Below, piece after piece: positions 1-9,239 of a stretch of 64,000 nt of DNA. The notes beneath the pieces were generated by a model. It did no database searches. It saw only the letters and a list, made by a program, of their open reading frames with translations, and had not been told where the DNA came from. Source of the stretch: Pseudarthrobacter sulfonivorans (lineage in GTDB: Bacteria; Actinomycetota; Actinomycetes; Actinomycetales; Micrococcaceae); NCBI RefSeq assembly GCF_001484605.1, contig NZ_CP013747.1, positions 3,844,001-3,908,000 of the forward strand, given 5' to 3'. Numbering within the stretch: the first letter of the stretch is position 1; every line of letters starts with the position of its first letter. The translations under genes and the position numbers were made by a program.

Positions 1-2
1 CA

Positions 3-842
3 GCCCTTAAGCCCCGATGGATCGCAGGCCTGGTCTTCGCGATCGTCGTCTCCGGGGTGTTTGTCCTGCTCAGCCAGTGGCAGTTCGGGCGGTCCACGCA
101 GCCCGAAGCTGCGGTGAATCCCGCCACCGAAGAGGTCAGGGTCCTGACGGAAACGCTTGAGCCCGGCGCCTTTTTCCCCGGTACGGTGTCGGACCAGATG
201 GTCTCCGCCGACGGAACCTACGACCCCGCCAAACAGGTCCTGGTGCCAGGCCGCCTGAAGAATGGCGAGAACGGCTACTGGGTGGTTTCCGCCTTCGCCG
301 TGACCGGAGCGCCCGCGGTCACCGGCGTCGCTGCTTCACCCGAGACCTGGATTCCAGTAGCCCGCGGCTGGGTGGCGGATCCCGACGACGCCGGCGCACC
401 GCCGTCGGGCGTGGTGAACCTGACCGGACGGCTGCTGCCGTCAGAATCGCCGCTGCCGTCCACCGCTCCGGAACCCGGACGCGCCTCCGCCGTGTCTGTT
501 GCCGAACTCATCAACTACTGGGACGTCAGCATGTACCCGGGATTCGTGGCCGCAGCTTCCGAACTGGCGGCCGGGTCCGACATGTCCGCCGCGGCGGTTG
601 ACGGTGCCCTGAAACCCCTGGAAATCGGCCCCCAGCCGCCCGCGCAGCAGGTCAACTGGCTCAATCTCTTCTACTCGCTCGAATGGGTGGTGTTCGCCGG
701 CTTCGCCCTGTTTATCTGGTGGCGCCTGGTCAAGGACGACTACCGGCGGGACCTCGAAGAGGAACACGACGACGATCCTCACCATGATGCACTGCCCACC
801 CCAGCAACTTCTGAACAGCTCCAACAAAAGGTAAAGCCATGA
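3..842 (+). CDS. SURF1 family cytochrome oxidase biogenesis protein, 5' end outside window
   Basis: The reading frame is open from the first bases, so the true start lies upstream of the window; the in-window GTG at 57 falls inside the first membrane helix and is not the start. The protein has the SURF1 plan: an N-terminal transmembrane segment followed by a Q-W-Q-F-G-R stretch, a long extracytoplasmic domain containing LVPGRL...GYWVV and VARGWV, and a second transmembrane segment near the C-terminus (WVVFAGFALFIWW) followed by a charged tail. SURF1 proteins help assemble the haem a/Cu centre of cytochrome c oxidase. The stop overlaps the next ATG by 4 bp, so the two genes are probably co-translated. 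The family call is from recognised motifs; the exact role here is inferred. Confidence 0.85.
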   Translation, partial: ALKPRWIAGLVFAIVVSGVFVLLSQWQFGRSTQPEAAVNPATEEVRVLTETLEPGAFFPGTVSDQMVSADGTYDPAKQVLVPGRLKNGENGYWVVSAFAVTGAPAVTGVAASPETWIPVARGWVADPDDAGAPPSGVVNLTGRLLPSESPLPSTAPEPGRASAVSVAELINYWDVSMYPGFVAAASELAAGSDMSAAAVDGALKPLEIGPQPPAQQVNWLNLFYSLEWVVFAGFALFIWWRLVKDDYRRDLEEEHDDDPHHDALPTPATSEQLQQKVKP

Positions 843-1339
843 TCGAACCGAAACCGGCCGTCCAGCAGGATTCTGCGCAGGGCAAGGGCAAGAAGCGCCG
901 CTTCGGCGGTACCGAGCGGCAGATCCGTTCCGCCCTGAAGTTCTATAAGGTGCTGGCGTACCTCACAGGCGCCATGCTGCTGCTGCTCTGCGCCGAACTC
1001 ATCGCACGTTACGCCTTTGGCCAGTACCTGTTTGCCGGTGGCACCAACGCCGTCACGGGCCAACCGTTCGGTTTGGGTTTCGCCGACGCCGAGCCCAAGG
1101 GCGTGGTGGGCGGCGCGAACATCTCCGTCGCCGTGCTGATCGTCCACGGCTGGATGTACGTGGTGTACCTGATCTCCAACTTCCGTCTCTGGACGCTGAT
1201 GCGGTGGCCGTTCATGAAGCTCATCCTCCTGGCACTCGGCGGCGTGGTGCCGTTCCTGTCCTTCGTGGTGGAGAAGAAGTTGCACGCCGAGGTGGAAGCC
1301 GAACTTGCCGCGAACCCGCAGGCCGCACAGCGGTACTGA
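839..1339 (+). CDS. DUF3817 domain integral membrane protein
   Basis: This 166-residue protein begins with a basic cytoplasmic tail of about 40 residues, then shows three hydrophobic segments (around residues 40-60, 95-115 and 123-140) in the arrangement of DUF3817 proteins. Typical features are the F-Y-K-V-L-A-Y-L-T-G start of the first helix and V-H-G-W-M-Y-V-V-Y in the second. It overlaps the SURF1 gene by four bases and sits just before guaA, a neighbourhood often seen in actinobacteria. No catalytic residue is evident and the function is unknown. Confidence 0.8.
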   Translation: MIEPKPAVQQDSAQGKGKKRRFGGTERQIRSALKFYKVLAYLTGAMLLLLCAELIARYAFGQYLFAGGTNAVTGQPFGLGFADAEPKGVVGGANISVAVLIVHGWMYVVYLISNFRLWTLMRWPFMKLILLALGGVVPFLSFVVEKKLHAEVEAELAANPQAAQRY

Positions 1340-1441
1340 GGAAGCGCAAGCGGGAGCGGCAACGGGACTGGGAGAGTCTGCTCCGTCACAGCGGGGCACG
1401 CGAAGGTGCGGCAGGGCGACGCCGCAAAGTAGGCTAGTGCG

Positions 1442-3031
1442 GTGACTACTCCCACTGCATCCCAGACTTCCCAGAAGCCGGTGCTGGTTGTTGACTACGG
1501 TGCCCAGTACGCGCAGCTGATTGCCCGCCGCGTCCGGGAAGCGAATGTGTATTCGGAAGTGGTTCCGCATACCTTCACCACCGAGCAGCTCCTGGCCAAG
1601 GACCCCGCCGCCATCATCCTTTCCGGTGGCCCCTCCAGCGTTTACGCGGACGGGGCGCCCGCCGTCGGCGCCGACCTCTTTGAGGCCGGAATCCCGGTCT
1701 TCGGCATCTGCTACGGCTTCCAGGCCATGGCCAACGCCCTGGGCGGGAAGGTCGACAAGACCGGCCTGCGCGAGTACGGCTCCACCCAGACCACCATCCT
1801 CGGCGAGGGCCGCTCCGTCCTCGAGGGGATGCCGCAGCACCAGAACACCTGGATGAGCCACGGCGACTCCGTGCACGAGGCACCCGAAGGCTTCGAAGTG
1901 CTGGCGACGACGGCCGGCGCTGAAGTGGCTGCCTTCGCAAACGAAGAGAAGGCCCTCTACGGCGTGCAGTGGCACCCCGAGGTCAAGCACTCGGCCTATG
2001 GCCAGCAGGTGCTGGAAAACTTCCTGTTCAAGGGCGCAAAGCTGGAGCCCAACTGGACCACGGGGAACATCCTCGAGGAGCAGGTGGACCGGATCCGTAA
2101 GCAGATCGGCGACGCCCGCGTTATCTGCGGGCTCTCCGGCGGCGTTGACTCCGCCGTTGCAGCGGCGCTCGTCCAGCGGGCCGTCGGCGACCAGCTGACC
2201 TGTGTGTTCGTGGACCACGGCCTGCTGCGCGAAGGCGAAGCCGAGCAGGTGGAACGCGATTTCGTGGCCGCCACCGGCGTCAAGCTGTATGTAGCCAACG
2301 AGCAGGAGCGTTTCCTGTCCGCCCTGGCCGGCGTCAGCGATCCGGAAACCAAGCGCAAGATCATCGGCCGCGAGTTCATCCGCGCGTTCGAAGAGGCTGA
2401 GCTGGCCATCATCGCCGAGGCCGCGGCCCATGGCGAGAAGATCAAGTTCCTGGTCCAGGGCACGCTGTACCCGGACGTCGTCGAATCCGGCGGCGGCGAA
2501 GGTGCTGCCAACATCAAAAGCCACCACAATGTCGGTGGCCTTCCCGAGGACCTGCAGTTCGAACTGGTGGAACCGCTCCGGGCACTGTTCAAGGACGAAG
2601 TCCGCGCCGTGGGCGCCCAGCTGGGCCTGCCGCAGGAAATCGTCGGCCGCCAGCCGTTCCCCGGCCCCGGCCTGGGAATCCGCATCGTCGGCGACATCAC
2701 GCAGGAGCGCCTGGACCTGCTCCGCAAGGCGGACGCCATCGCGCGTGCCGAGCTGACCGCGGCCGGGCTGGACAACGAGGTGTGGCAGATGCCTGTGGTC
2801 CTGCTGGCCGACGTCCGCAGTGTGGGCGTCATGGGTGACGGCCGCACCTACGGCCACCCGATTGTGCTCCGCCCCGTTTCGTCCGAAGACGCCATGACGG
2901 CGGACTGGTCCCGCCTGCCGTACGATCTCCTGGCTCGGATTTCGAACCGGATCACCAACGAGGTGGAAGGCGTCAACCGGGTGGTGCTGGACGTGACCAG
3001 CAAGCCACCGGGAACCATCGAGTGGGAATAA
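1442..3031 (+). CDS. guaA: GMP synthase (glutamine-hydrolysing)
   Basis: GuaA converts XMP to GMP with glutamine and ATP, the last step of guanine nucleotide synthesis in the cytoplasm. The 529-residue protein has the normal two-domain plan. The N-terminal class I glutamine amidotransferase has the nucleophile Cys90 (GICYG) and His178/Glu180 (QWHPE). The ATP pyrophosphatase domain has the PP-loop SGGVDS at 232-237, and the C-terminal dimerisation domain ends in PPGTIEWE, the usual GuaA end. The start is a GTG at 1442. Length is typical of the family. A hairpin terminator follows at 3041. Confidence 0.98.
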   Translation: MTTPTASQTSQKPVLVVDYGAQYAQLIARRVREANVYSEVVPHTFTTEQLLAKDPAAIILSGGPSSVYADGAPAVGADLFEAGIPVFGICYGFQAMANALGGKVDKTGLREYGSTQTTILGEGRSVLEGMPQHQNTWMSHGDSVHEAPEGFEVLATTAGAEVAAFANEEKALYGVQWHPEVKHSAYGQQVLENFLFKGAKLEPNWTTGNILEEQVDRIRKQIGDARVICGLSGGVDSAVAAALVQRAVGDQLTCVFVDHGLLREGEAEQVERDFVAATGVKLYVANEQERFLSALAGVSDPETKRKIIGREFIRAFEEAELAIIAEAAAHGEKIKFLVQGTLYPDVVESGGGEGAANIKSHHNVGGLPEDLQFELVEPLRALFKDEVRAVGAQLGLPQEIVGRQPFPGPGLGIRIVGDITQERLDLLRKADAIARAELTAAGLDNEVWQMPVVLLADVRSVGVMGDGRTYGHPIVLRPVSSEDAMTADWSRLPYDLLARISNRITNEVEGVNRVVLDVTSKPPGTIEWE

Positions 3032-3040
3032 CAGTGTGAG

Positions 3041-3073
3041 TGGCCGGTCTCCGTCAGCGGAGGCCGGCCATTG
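3041..3073 (+). terminator. Rho-independent-like hairpin after guaA
   Basis: TGGCCGGTCTCCG and CGGAGGCCGGCCA form a 13-bp stem with one G-T pair around a 4-nt loop (TCAG), ten bases after the guaA stop. The T-tract is weak (TTGCTGTCAT), as is usual in high-GC actinobacteria. Confidence 0.65.
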
Positions 3074-3160
3074 CTGTCATCCGTTGAAATCCGCCGCAAT
3101 TTGGCCTGATCCAGTGTTGCGGTCTCTCATCCCGGCTCCTTTGCGGCTACGCTCGAAAGT

Positions 3161-6100
3161 ATGCCGGTATGGTCCAGGGCGTCACGTGCAAACGCAGAAA
3201 AGAAGGCAGTAGTGTCAGTTGGTCAAGGCCACGCGGAGGGTTCTGAGGAGCTCGGAAAATGGCTGTCCGGGCTTAAACCCGTCACCGGGGCAGACACCAT
3301 GCTGCGTTTCACCAAGACCCCCGAAGGGTCCATTGACCTGACCCATGCGCACCCGTCAGGTCTGGCCCAGCTCATGGCCGGCCGCCGCACACGGTTGTCC
3401 ACACTCATCCGCGACCACCAGCAGTACGTCGTCGCGGCCCGGGCATCGCGGAACATCCGCTCGAAAATCTTCGAACTCGGTAATGACCGTGGCATAGATG
3501 CCGGTTACCTATCCGCAGGCACCGTTGTGTGGACCTCCGCCGTTGGCGGCAAACCCCAGCGGGTTTCCGCGCCGGTGATGCTCACCGCAATCTCGCTCAC
3601 GGTCCGCCCGGGTGAGGACGACTACGAACTGCAGCTCACCGAGCAGGCCAACATCAACCCGGCCCTGGTCCGGCACCTGAAGACCATCCATGGCATTGTT
3701 TTTGACGTCAACGCCGTGACGCGCCTCGCGTACAGCACCGCACGCTTCGATCCCCAGCCTGTCCTGGATAGGCTCGCAACCCTCATCCGGCCCATCCATG
3801 GCGCCGAAGCCCAGCACAATTTGCTGGTGTCTACTTTTGCGGACCTCTCCGGCAACCTGGACGACCCCTGGATCAATGAGGGCAACCCTCTGGTGGCCGC
3901 CCTGGCCAAGGCGGCCAGCGGTGAAGTCATTGATGTACCCGCGCCGGACCCCTCCCGCTTCCCGAGCGTGGACGCGCGACACCCGGACGACGAACTCCTC
4001 CTCCTCGACGCCGATCCGGACCAGCAGTACGTCATTGATGCCGCCCGCGCAGGAGACTCGCTGGTGGTCAGCAGCCCGCCGGGCACGGGACAGACCCAGA
4101 CGGCCATCAACACCATCGGTGCACTGGTCGACGCTGGGCGGTCAGTCCTGGTGGTGGGTGACCGCCGGGCCAGCCTTAATGAAGTATCGGCACAACTGGA
4201 ATCGCTTGGCCTTGAATCCATCCTGTTCCAGCTCTCCGGCACAGCCACACCGCAGCAGCTCAAGGCCCAGCTGGTGCGGGCCATCGTACGGAACGAAAAG
4301 TCACTCGAACCGCAGCTGGGGAACCTCCACCGGACCCTCACCGAGCACCGGCACGCCCTGATGGACCACGTGGCGTCCCTGCATAACGTGCGCCAGCGCT
4401 GGGGCTGCTCGCCGTATCAGGCCATGCAGTCACTGGCCGAGCTGACCTCCATCCACCCCGCCCCCGCCACCACCGTGCGGCTCAAGCGCAGTGTGCTGGA
4501 CAGCATCCGCGACCGCAACGAGCTCGCCGGCAGGCTTCGCCGCGCTGCGGAGCTTGGCAGCTTCAGCCGCGCCTCCACTACCAGCCCGTGGCACGGCGCC
4601 CGGCTGCTCACCCGCAAGGAGACCGAGGAGGCCCAGGAACTGGCCCGGTCAGTGGCCAGGAACCTGCCTGTCCTGCGCGACCGGATGAACAGCGTGGCCG
4701 AACATGCCGAAATCCGGCTTGGCACGTCCTTCTCGGAGTGGGGGGAGCAGCTCGAACTCCTCATGGCTGTCCGCGAAAGCCTCGACAAGTTCACACCGGA
4801 CATCTTCGACAGGCCGGTCAACGATCTCATCTCCGCCACGGCGTCCTCCGCCTGGCGCCGGGAGCGGAACGTCGACATGGCCTCCATGCAGCGTTCCCGC
4901 CTGCGCCGCGTCGCGAAGGAGTACGTCCGTCCGGGCGTCCACATCACCGATCTCCACAGCTCGCTGGTGCTGGTGCAGGACCAGCGTGCCCTCTGGTCCG
5001 GCTACGCCACCTCGCAGCGCCATCCGGCCGTCCCCTCGGGCCTTGCCGAAATGAACGTGATGTACCGGTCCCTGGACCGGGAGCTGACCCAGTTGGGGGA
5101 AGCCCTCCGGCACACGCAGGCCGGCGGTTCGCTGGCCACGGCCCGCTATGAGGAACTCATGGAGCGGCTGGAGCGGCTCGTGGCCGACACCCACACGCTG
5201 AAAACGCTGCCCGAGCGCACGCTGCTCGTGGAAAACATGCGCGAGCACGGCCTGGGGGAGCTCCTCGCCGATCTTGCGGAGCGGGAGGTTCCCGCAGAGT
5301 CCGTCGCAGCCGAGCTTGAGCTGGCCTGGTGGCAGTCCGCGCTGGAAGCGATGATCAGCGGCGACGATTACCTGGCCATGTCTGACGGGGACGCACTCCG
5401 GCAGCTTGAGGCCGAATACCGGCTCGCGGACAACGCCCATATTGCCAGCGGCGCGGCGCGCCTGCGCTGGGACCTGTCCGAACGGTGGCGGGCCGCGCTT
5501 GCGGAACACCCGCGCCAGGCCCAACTCCTCAGGAGCCTGCTCAAGGACGGCCGGGTTACCCTCGCCGCGCTGACGGCCCAGGCCGCCGAGCTGGTCCCCA
5601 TGCTGGTGCCGGTCTGGTCAGTCAGCCCGTACCTCATGACCGGGCTCCTGCCGGCCGAACAGCGCTTCGACACCGTGGTCATCCTGGACGCCGAAGCGAC
5701 GTCGCTGCAGGCCGTCCTGCCCGCCATCGCACGCGCCCGGCAGGTCATCGCTTTCGGTGATGCCAAGATTGCCAGCCCCCGGACGTTCACCGTGGGTGTT
5801 GAGCGGCTGGCCGCCGGTGAAGCGGCCCACCAGCGCGTCGAAAGCGCGTTCTCGGCGTTGTCTGCCATCCTGCCTGTCTGGCGGATGAATTTTGTCTACC
5901 GCGCGGTTGACGAGGACCTGGTCCTGCAGCTGAGCAAGAACTCTTACGACGGCGCCCTCCGCCGGCTCCCCGAGGGACAGTCCGCCACGGGCTTGGACAG
6001 GGCGCTCCTGGTGGAGTACCTTCCCGACGGCACCGGACTGCCCAGTGCCGACCACGAAGGCGTCGAATCCGTAGTGGCCGAGGTTAACCGGGTGGTGCAG

Positions 6101-7267
6101 CTGGTCTTTGAGCACGCCCGGACACGGCCGCGCACCTCGCTGGCAGTGGTCACCGCCAGCCTTCGCCATGCTGCCCGGATCGGTGAGTCCATTCGTCTTC
6201 AGCTGCCGAACCACCCGGGCCTGGCCAGCTTCTTCAGCGCAGGATCCGAGTCGTTCCGGGTGGTTGACCTTGAGCGGGCGCAGGGCCTGGTCCGTGACCA
6301 TGTGATTTTTTCACCCGGTTTTGGCCGCACTCCGCACGGCCGGGCTTTGCACAACTTCGGACCCCTGTCCGCTGAGGGCGGGCGGGAAAAATTCGCTTTG
6401 GCGATGACGCGTGCACGGCGTTCACTCCACGTCCTGACGTGTTTCCAGCCCGAAGACCTCGATCACACGCGGCTGTCCTACGGCGCGGTGGACTTCTACG
6501 AGCTCCTCAACCGTGAGATTGCGGGAAAGACGGATCTCGGAACTCCGGCCTCGCGTGCCGCCGCCAGTGAGCAGGCGCTTGGGGCCGATCCCCTCGTCGC
6601 CGATCTTGGTGACCGGCTGCGTGCCCGGGGCGCCCGCGTCTGGCACCAGTACGACGGCGTGATTGACGTGGTGGCCGCAGCAGACCCGCTTAGCACCATG
6701 GGTCAGGACGACGCCGAGATTCCGCGGCCGGTGGCCATCGAATCGGATGGCACGGAGCAGTACCGCACCATGAGTGTCCGTGAGCGGAGCCGGCTCCGTC
6801 CGCAGCTGCTGGAACGGATGGGCTGGCGGTACATGCCGCTGTGGACCATCGAAGTCTTCACGGACCCGTCCGCGTGTGCGGACCGGATCGCGGGTTACCT
6901 GGGCCTTGAGAATATTCTGCCCCCCGGCCGGGGCACGGCCACGGGTGGATTCTTTGACGAGGACGTGGACCCGCTCGCGCTGGGGAACGAAGGAAACGAC
7001 AGGAACGACGACCAGGCCGGACGCCTGGCCAGTGAGGAGGCGGTTGTTGTGACCCCACGGAACGCCGATCAGGCAGATACGCACGGTAACGACCACGCGG
7101 ATGACGCACGAAACGGGAACGCGGCTGTGCCGGAGCGCCAGCTGCCAGAGACCGCGGGCGTCCTGCCCAGCAAGGCCGCGGAGGATGATCCGAAGCGCTG
7201 GGGCGATGGCCCCGACAACGATCACGACGCTTGGCTGAAGGAAAACAAGCCGCCGCACTGGAGCTGA
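3161..7267 (+). CDS. Giant DUF4011/SF1 helicase-like/Vsr-type nuclease protein with degenerate ATPase motifs
   Basis: The 1368-residue protein has three regions. Residues about 25-260 resemble DUF4011 (LTHAHPSGLAQL, SAPVMLTAISLTVR, NPALVRHL). Residues about 280-1110 align by pattern with superfamily I helicases. The C-terminal part (about 1150-1265) looks like the Vsr/MTES_1575-type restriction-endonuclease fold, with Asp1169 (VIDVV), Glu1194 and Asp1196 (AIESDG) and a GWRYMPLW strand. An acidic, low-complexity tail follows. Walker A reads SPPGTGQT: the Lys is Gln311 (codon CAG at 4091). The Walker B region reads VILDAEATS rather than DEAS, and the next motif is FGDAKIASP rather than GDxxQLPP, although the motif VI region MTRARRSLHV (1082) is kept. 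ATP hydrolysis may be lost. Alternative start: GTG at 3212, 5-6 bases after AAGAAGG. The order DUF4011-helicase-Vsr is known from the Hhe phage-defence type (established knowledge); a defence role here is only inference. Confidence 0.75.
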   Translation: MPVWSRASRANAEKKAVVSVGQGHAEGSEELGKWLSGLKPVTGADTMLRFTKTPEGSIDLTHAHPSGLAQLMAGRRTRLSTLIRDHQQYVVAARASRNIRSKIFELGNDRGIDAGYLSAGTVVWTSAVGGKPQRVSAPVMLTAISLTVRPGEDDYELQLTEQANINPALVRHLKTIHGIVFDVNAVTRLAYSTARFDPQPVLDRLATLIRPIHGAEAQHNLLVSTFADLSGNLDDPWINEGNPLVAALAKAASGEVIDVPAPDPSRFPSVDARHPDDELLLLDADPDQQYVIDAARAGDSLVVSSPPGTGQTQTAINTIGALVDAGRSVLVVGDRRASLNEVSAQLESLGLESILFQLSGTATPQQLKAQLVRAIVRNEKSLEPQLGNLHRTLTEHRHALMDHVASLHNVRQRWGCSPYQAMQSLAELTSIHPAPATTVRLKRSVLDSIRDRNELAGRLRRAAELGSFSRASTTSPWHGARLLTRKETEEAQELARSVARNLPVLRDRMNSVAEHAEIRLGTSFSEWGEQLELLMAVRESLDKFTPDIFDRPVNDLISATASSAWRRERNVDMASMQRSRLRRVAKEYVRPGVHITDLHSSLVLVQDQRALWSGYATSQRHPAVPSGLAEMNVMYRSLDRELTQLGEALRHTQAGGSLATARYEELMERLERLVADTHTLKTLPERTLLVENMREHGLGELLADLAEREVPAESVAAELELAWWQSALEAMISGDDYLAMSDGDALRQLEAEYRLADNAHIASGAARLRWDLSERWRAALAEHPRQAQLLRSLLKDGRVTLAALTAQAAELVPMLVPVWSVSPYLMTGLLPAEQRFDTVVILDAEATSLQAVLPAIARARQVIAFGDAKIASPRTFTVGVERLAAGEAAHQRVESAFSALSAILPVWRMNFVYRAVDEDLVLQLSKNSYDGALRRLPEGQSATGLDRALLVEYLPDGTGLPSADHEGVESVVAEVNRVVQLVFEHARTRPRTSLAVVTASLRHAARIGESIRLQLPNHPGLASFFSAGSESFRVVDLERAQGLVRDHVIFSPGFGRTPHGRALHNFGPLSAEGGREKFALAMTRARRSLHVLTCFQPEDLDHTRLSYGAVDFYELLNREIAGKTDLGTPASRAAASEQALGADPLVADLGDRLRARGARVWHQYDGVIDVVAAADPLSTMGQDDAEIPRPVAIESDGTEQYRTMSVRERSRLRPQLLERMGWRYMPLWTIEVFTDPSACADRIAGYLGLENILPPGRGTATGGFFDEDVDPLALGNEGNDRNDDQAGRLASEEAVVVTPRNADQADTHGNDHADDARNGNAAVPERQLPETAGVLPSKAAEDDPKRWGDGPDNDHDAWLKENKPPHWS

Positions 7268-7286
7268 CCACCAGGCTCTGACGGCG

Positions 7287-8033
7287 TCATCCGGCACCGC
7301 CCTCGGGTCCCACCAGGACGAAAAACAGCTTGCCCTGCGTGGAGGCCCCGGCCAGTCGGGCAGCCTGCTCCGGGGCTGCCGCCACGACGATCAGCCCGTC
7401 GGTCTCGCCCGTGCCCAGCCACTGACCCGACTTGCCGCCCTGTCCCGACGTCCACAGGACGGGAACGGAGGAAGCCAGCACTTCTGAGGGGGATTGCTGG
7501 TCGAAGCCGTTCGCCCCGGTCAGGACCACGTTGACCAGTTGCCCGGGCGATACCAGCTGGATGGAGGAGGGATCGGCCATCCTCAAGGGCACGGCTGCGG
7601 AGCCCGGTGGCGTGCCGGTCAGGAGGCCGGGACCCAGCAGCAGGGAGTCCGTTACCAGTTGGCCCTTCCGAAGAGGGGCGGCCAGTTGTTTGCCCGCGGC
7701 TTCACTGGTGTGGGACATGGATCCGGCGGTCAGCATCCCCGGCGGGATCTTCGTTGCCGTCAGGTCCGTGGCTGTCAAGGCCGTTCCCGCGGGGAGATCC
7801 CGCGCCGCGGCCAACACCGAGACGGTGTCGGCGGGCGGGGGAGTGAGCTGATGGACCGTGATCCCGGCAGCAAGGCAAAGCAGGAGCGCTATCGCAAGGC
7901 GCCGGTTCCGGCCCAGCCAGGACAACAGCCTGTGGCCGCGCGCGCCCCGAGGGCGTGCTGACGGGAGCGGGCGGCGGGCCGGGCGTCCCGGCGGGGCGGA
8001 TCCGCGGCCGGAACGAAAGAGGGTAGCGGGCAT
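7287..8033 (-). CDS. SAF domain protein, CpaB/RcpC-like
   Basis: The protein has a basic, Pro/Arg-rich N-terminus, one transmembrane segment (LAIALLLCLAAGITVHQL), then an SAF/CpaB-like domain: VLAAARDLPAGTALTATDL, and later AAPLRKGQLVT and SPGQLVNVVL. CpaB proteins act in Flp/Tad pilus assembly at the outer face of the membrane, but no pilus gene is nearby. In actinobacteria such SAF proteins are commonly found beside FmdB and 5-FTHF cyclo-ligase genes, as here. The frame also has a start at 8057; the ATG at 8033 (MPATLF) was chosen as the shorter option, without a clear ribosome site for either. Confidence 0.75.
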   Translation of the reverse strand: MPATLFRSGRGSAPPGRPARRPLPSARPRGARGHRLLSWLGRNRRLAIALLLCLAAGITVHQLTPPPADTVSVLAAARDLPAGTALTATDLTATKIPPGMLTAGSMSHTSEAAGKQLAAPLRKGQLVTDSLLLGPGLLTGTPPGSAAVPLRMADPSSIQLVSPGQLVNVVLTGANGFDQQSPSEVLASSVPVLWTSGQGGKSGQWLGTGETDGLIVVAAAPEQAARLAGASTQGKLFFVLVGPEGGAG

Positions 8034-8132
8034 ACGGACCACGCTACGTACCGGCAACCACGTCCGACAGAAGCGAAGGTGCCTATGTGGACAACCGTGC
8101 CGCCGGCGTCGTACGTCTTTTTGGACCGGAGG

Positions 8133-8396
8133 TCAGCTGGCGGCAGCGGCGGTGGCAGGTGCCGGCGCCGGTGCGGCCGCGGGGGCGGCAGGGGCAGCCG
8201 AAACAGTGCTTCCCTTGGCATCCCGGGAGTCGGTCCGGTAGAAACCGGAGCCCTTGAAGACCACACCCACGCTGTTGAACTTCTTGCGCAAGGCGCCCTG
8301 GCACTCCGGGCATGCAGTCAGGGTGCTGTCGGTAAACGACTGGAAAACGTCGAAGGCGTGGCCGCAATCCTTGCAGGCGTAGGCATAAGTGGGCAC
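8133..8396 (-). CDS. FmdB family zinc ribbon protein
   Basis: This 87-residue protein begins MPTYAYACKDCGHAFDVFQ and carries two CxxC pairs (C8/C11 and C29/C32, the second in ACPECQG), the standard putative regulatory zinc ribbon of the FmdB family. The C-terminal 25 residues are a low-complexity Ala/Pro tail. It lies between the SAF protein and 5-FTHF cyclo-ligase, all on the minus strand, a conserved actinobacterial neighbourhood. The exact function of small FmdB proteins is not settled. Confidence 0.88.
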   Translation of the reverse strand: MPTYAYACKDCGHAFDVFQSFTDSTLTACPECQGALRKKFNSVGVVFKGSGFYRTDSRDAKGSTVSAAPAAPAAAPAPAPATAAAAS

Positions 8397-8511
8397 TGGT
8401 GATCCTCCTCGGGGGCAAACGAGAGGTCCTGTACTGCGTTGAGCGGAAACCGTCCATTAGCAGTCGAAGGGCCTGAGTGCCAATTCTATCACCCCGGAAA
8501 GTAGCCCTGCC

Positions 8512-9132
8512 TCAGGCCGGGTCCGGCAGCCGGATCAAACCTGAGGGCGTGAGCGCAGCCGGAACCCTCCGGTCAAAGTCTTCGGCGGGGATGCTTCCGG
8601 CCGGGAGCAGTTCGGAATCGAAGACGATGGCCGCAAGCGGGATCTCCGGGCCGTCTTCGGCGAGGGAACCCAGCAGGATGTCGTAGTAGCCGCCGCCCTG
8701 GCCTATGCGGTTGCCGTCCTTGTCCACCGCCGTGGCGGGGATGAAGAGGGCGGCAACGGACGCCATGATGCCGAGGTCAAGGCGCGGTCCGGCTGGTTCC
8801 AGCACCGGCGCATAGCGGCTGCGGACAAACTCGACGCCCGGAGTCCAGTACGTCCAGCTCAGCCGGCGGCCGGGCTCGCAGACAGGGAGCAGGATGGTGT
8901 GGCCATGCCGGTGGAGTTCGCTGATCAGGGGCAGCGTGGGCGGCTCTGGGACCACGCCCAGGTAGGCGCAAAAGGTCGACGGCGTCCCACCGGTCAGTTG
9001 TTCGGCCCATGCGGCGCCGTGGACGGCCAGGGCGGCACCGGCCGCGTCGCGCTGGGTGGCGTCCGTCGCGGCGCGGCGCGCACGATGGCGTGCGCGGATG
9101 TCCGCCTTGGCTTCGCTACTTCCTTGGGACAT
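8512..9132 (-). CDS. 5-formyltetrahydrofolate cyclo-ligase
   Basis: The enzyme uses ATP to convert 5-formyl-THF to 5,10-methenyl-THF, returning stored folate to one-carbon metabolism. The family hallmarks are present: an N-terminal basic helix with the K-x-x-I-R start (AKADIRARHRARRAA), the LPVCEPG substrate segment, and the C-terminal GNRIGQGGGYYD loop that binds ATP phosphate. Length (206) is normal. It is divergent from galU with a 107-bp spacer, as in the mycobacterial order Rv0992c-Rv0993. Confidence 0.92.
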   Translation of the reverse strand: MSQGSSEAKADIRARHRARRAATDATQRDAAGAALAVHGAAWAEQLTGGTPSTFCAYLGVVPEPPTLPLISELHRHGHTILLPVCEPGRRLSWTYWTPGVEFVRSRYAPVLEPAGPRLDLGIMASVAALFIPATAVDKDGNRIGQGGGYYDILLGSLAEDGPEIPLAAIVFDSELLPAGSIPAEDFDRRVPAALTPSGLIRLPDPA

Positions 9133-9239
9133 GCCGTTCCTTCTCTGCCGTTAGGGTGGCCGTTGCAGCGTCTGCGCCGCATTGGCTCAGGAGCCACCAA
9201 TAATTACTGAATGGTCAGCCCCTCCGTTAGATTAGTCCA

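Noticed and set aside
779..2857. 692-residue minus-strand open frame over guaA
   Set aside because: It is a long antisense shadow of guaA in high-GC DNA, with no family motif and no ribosome site.
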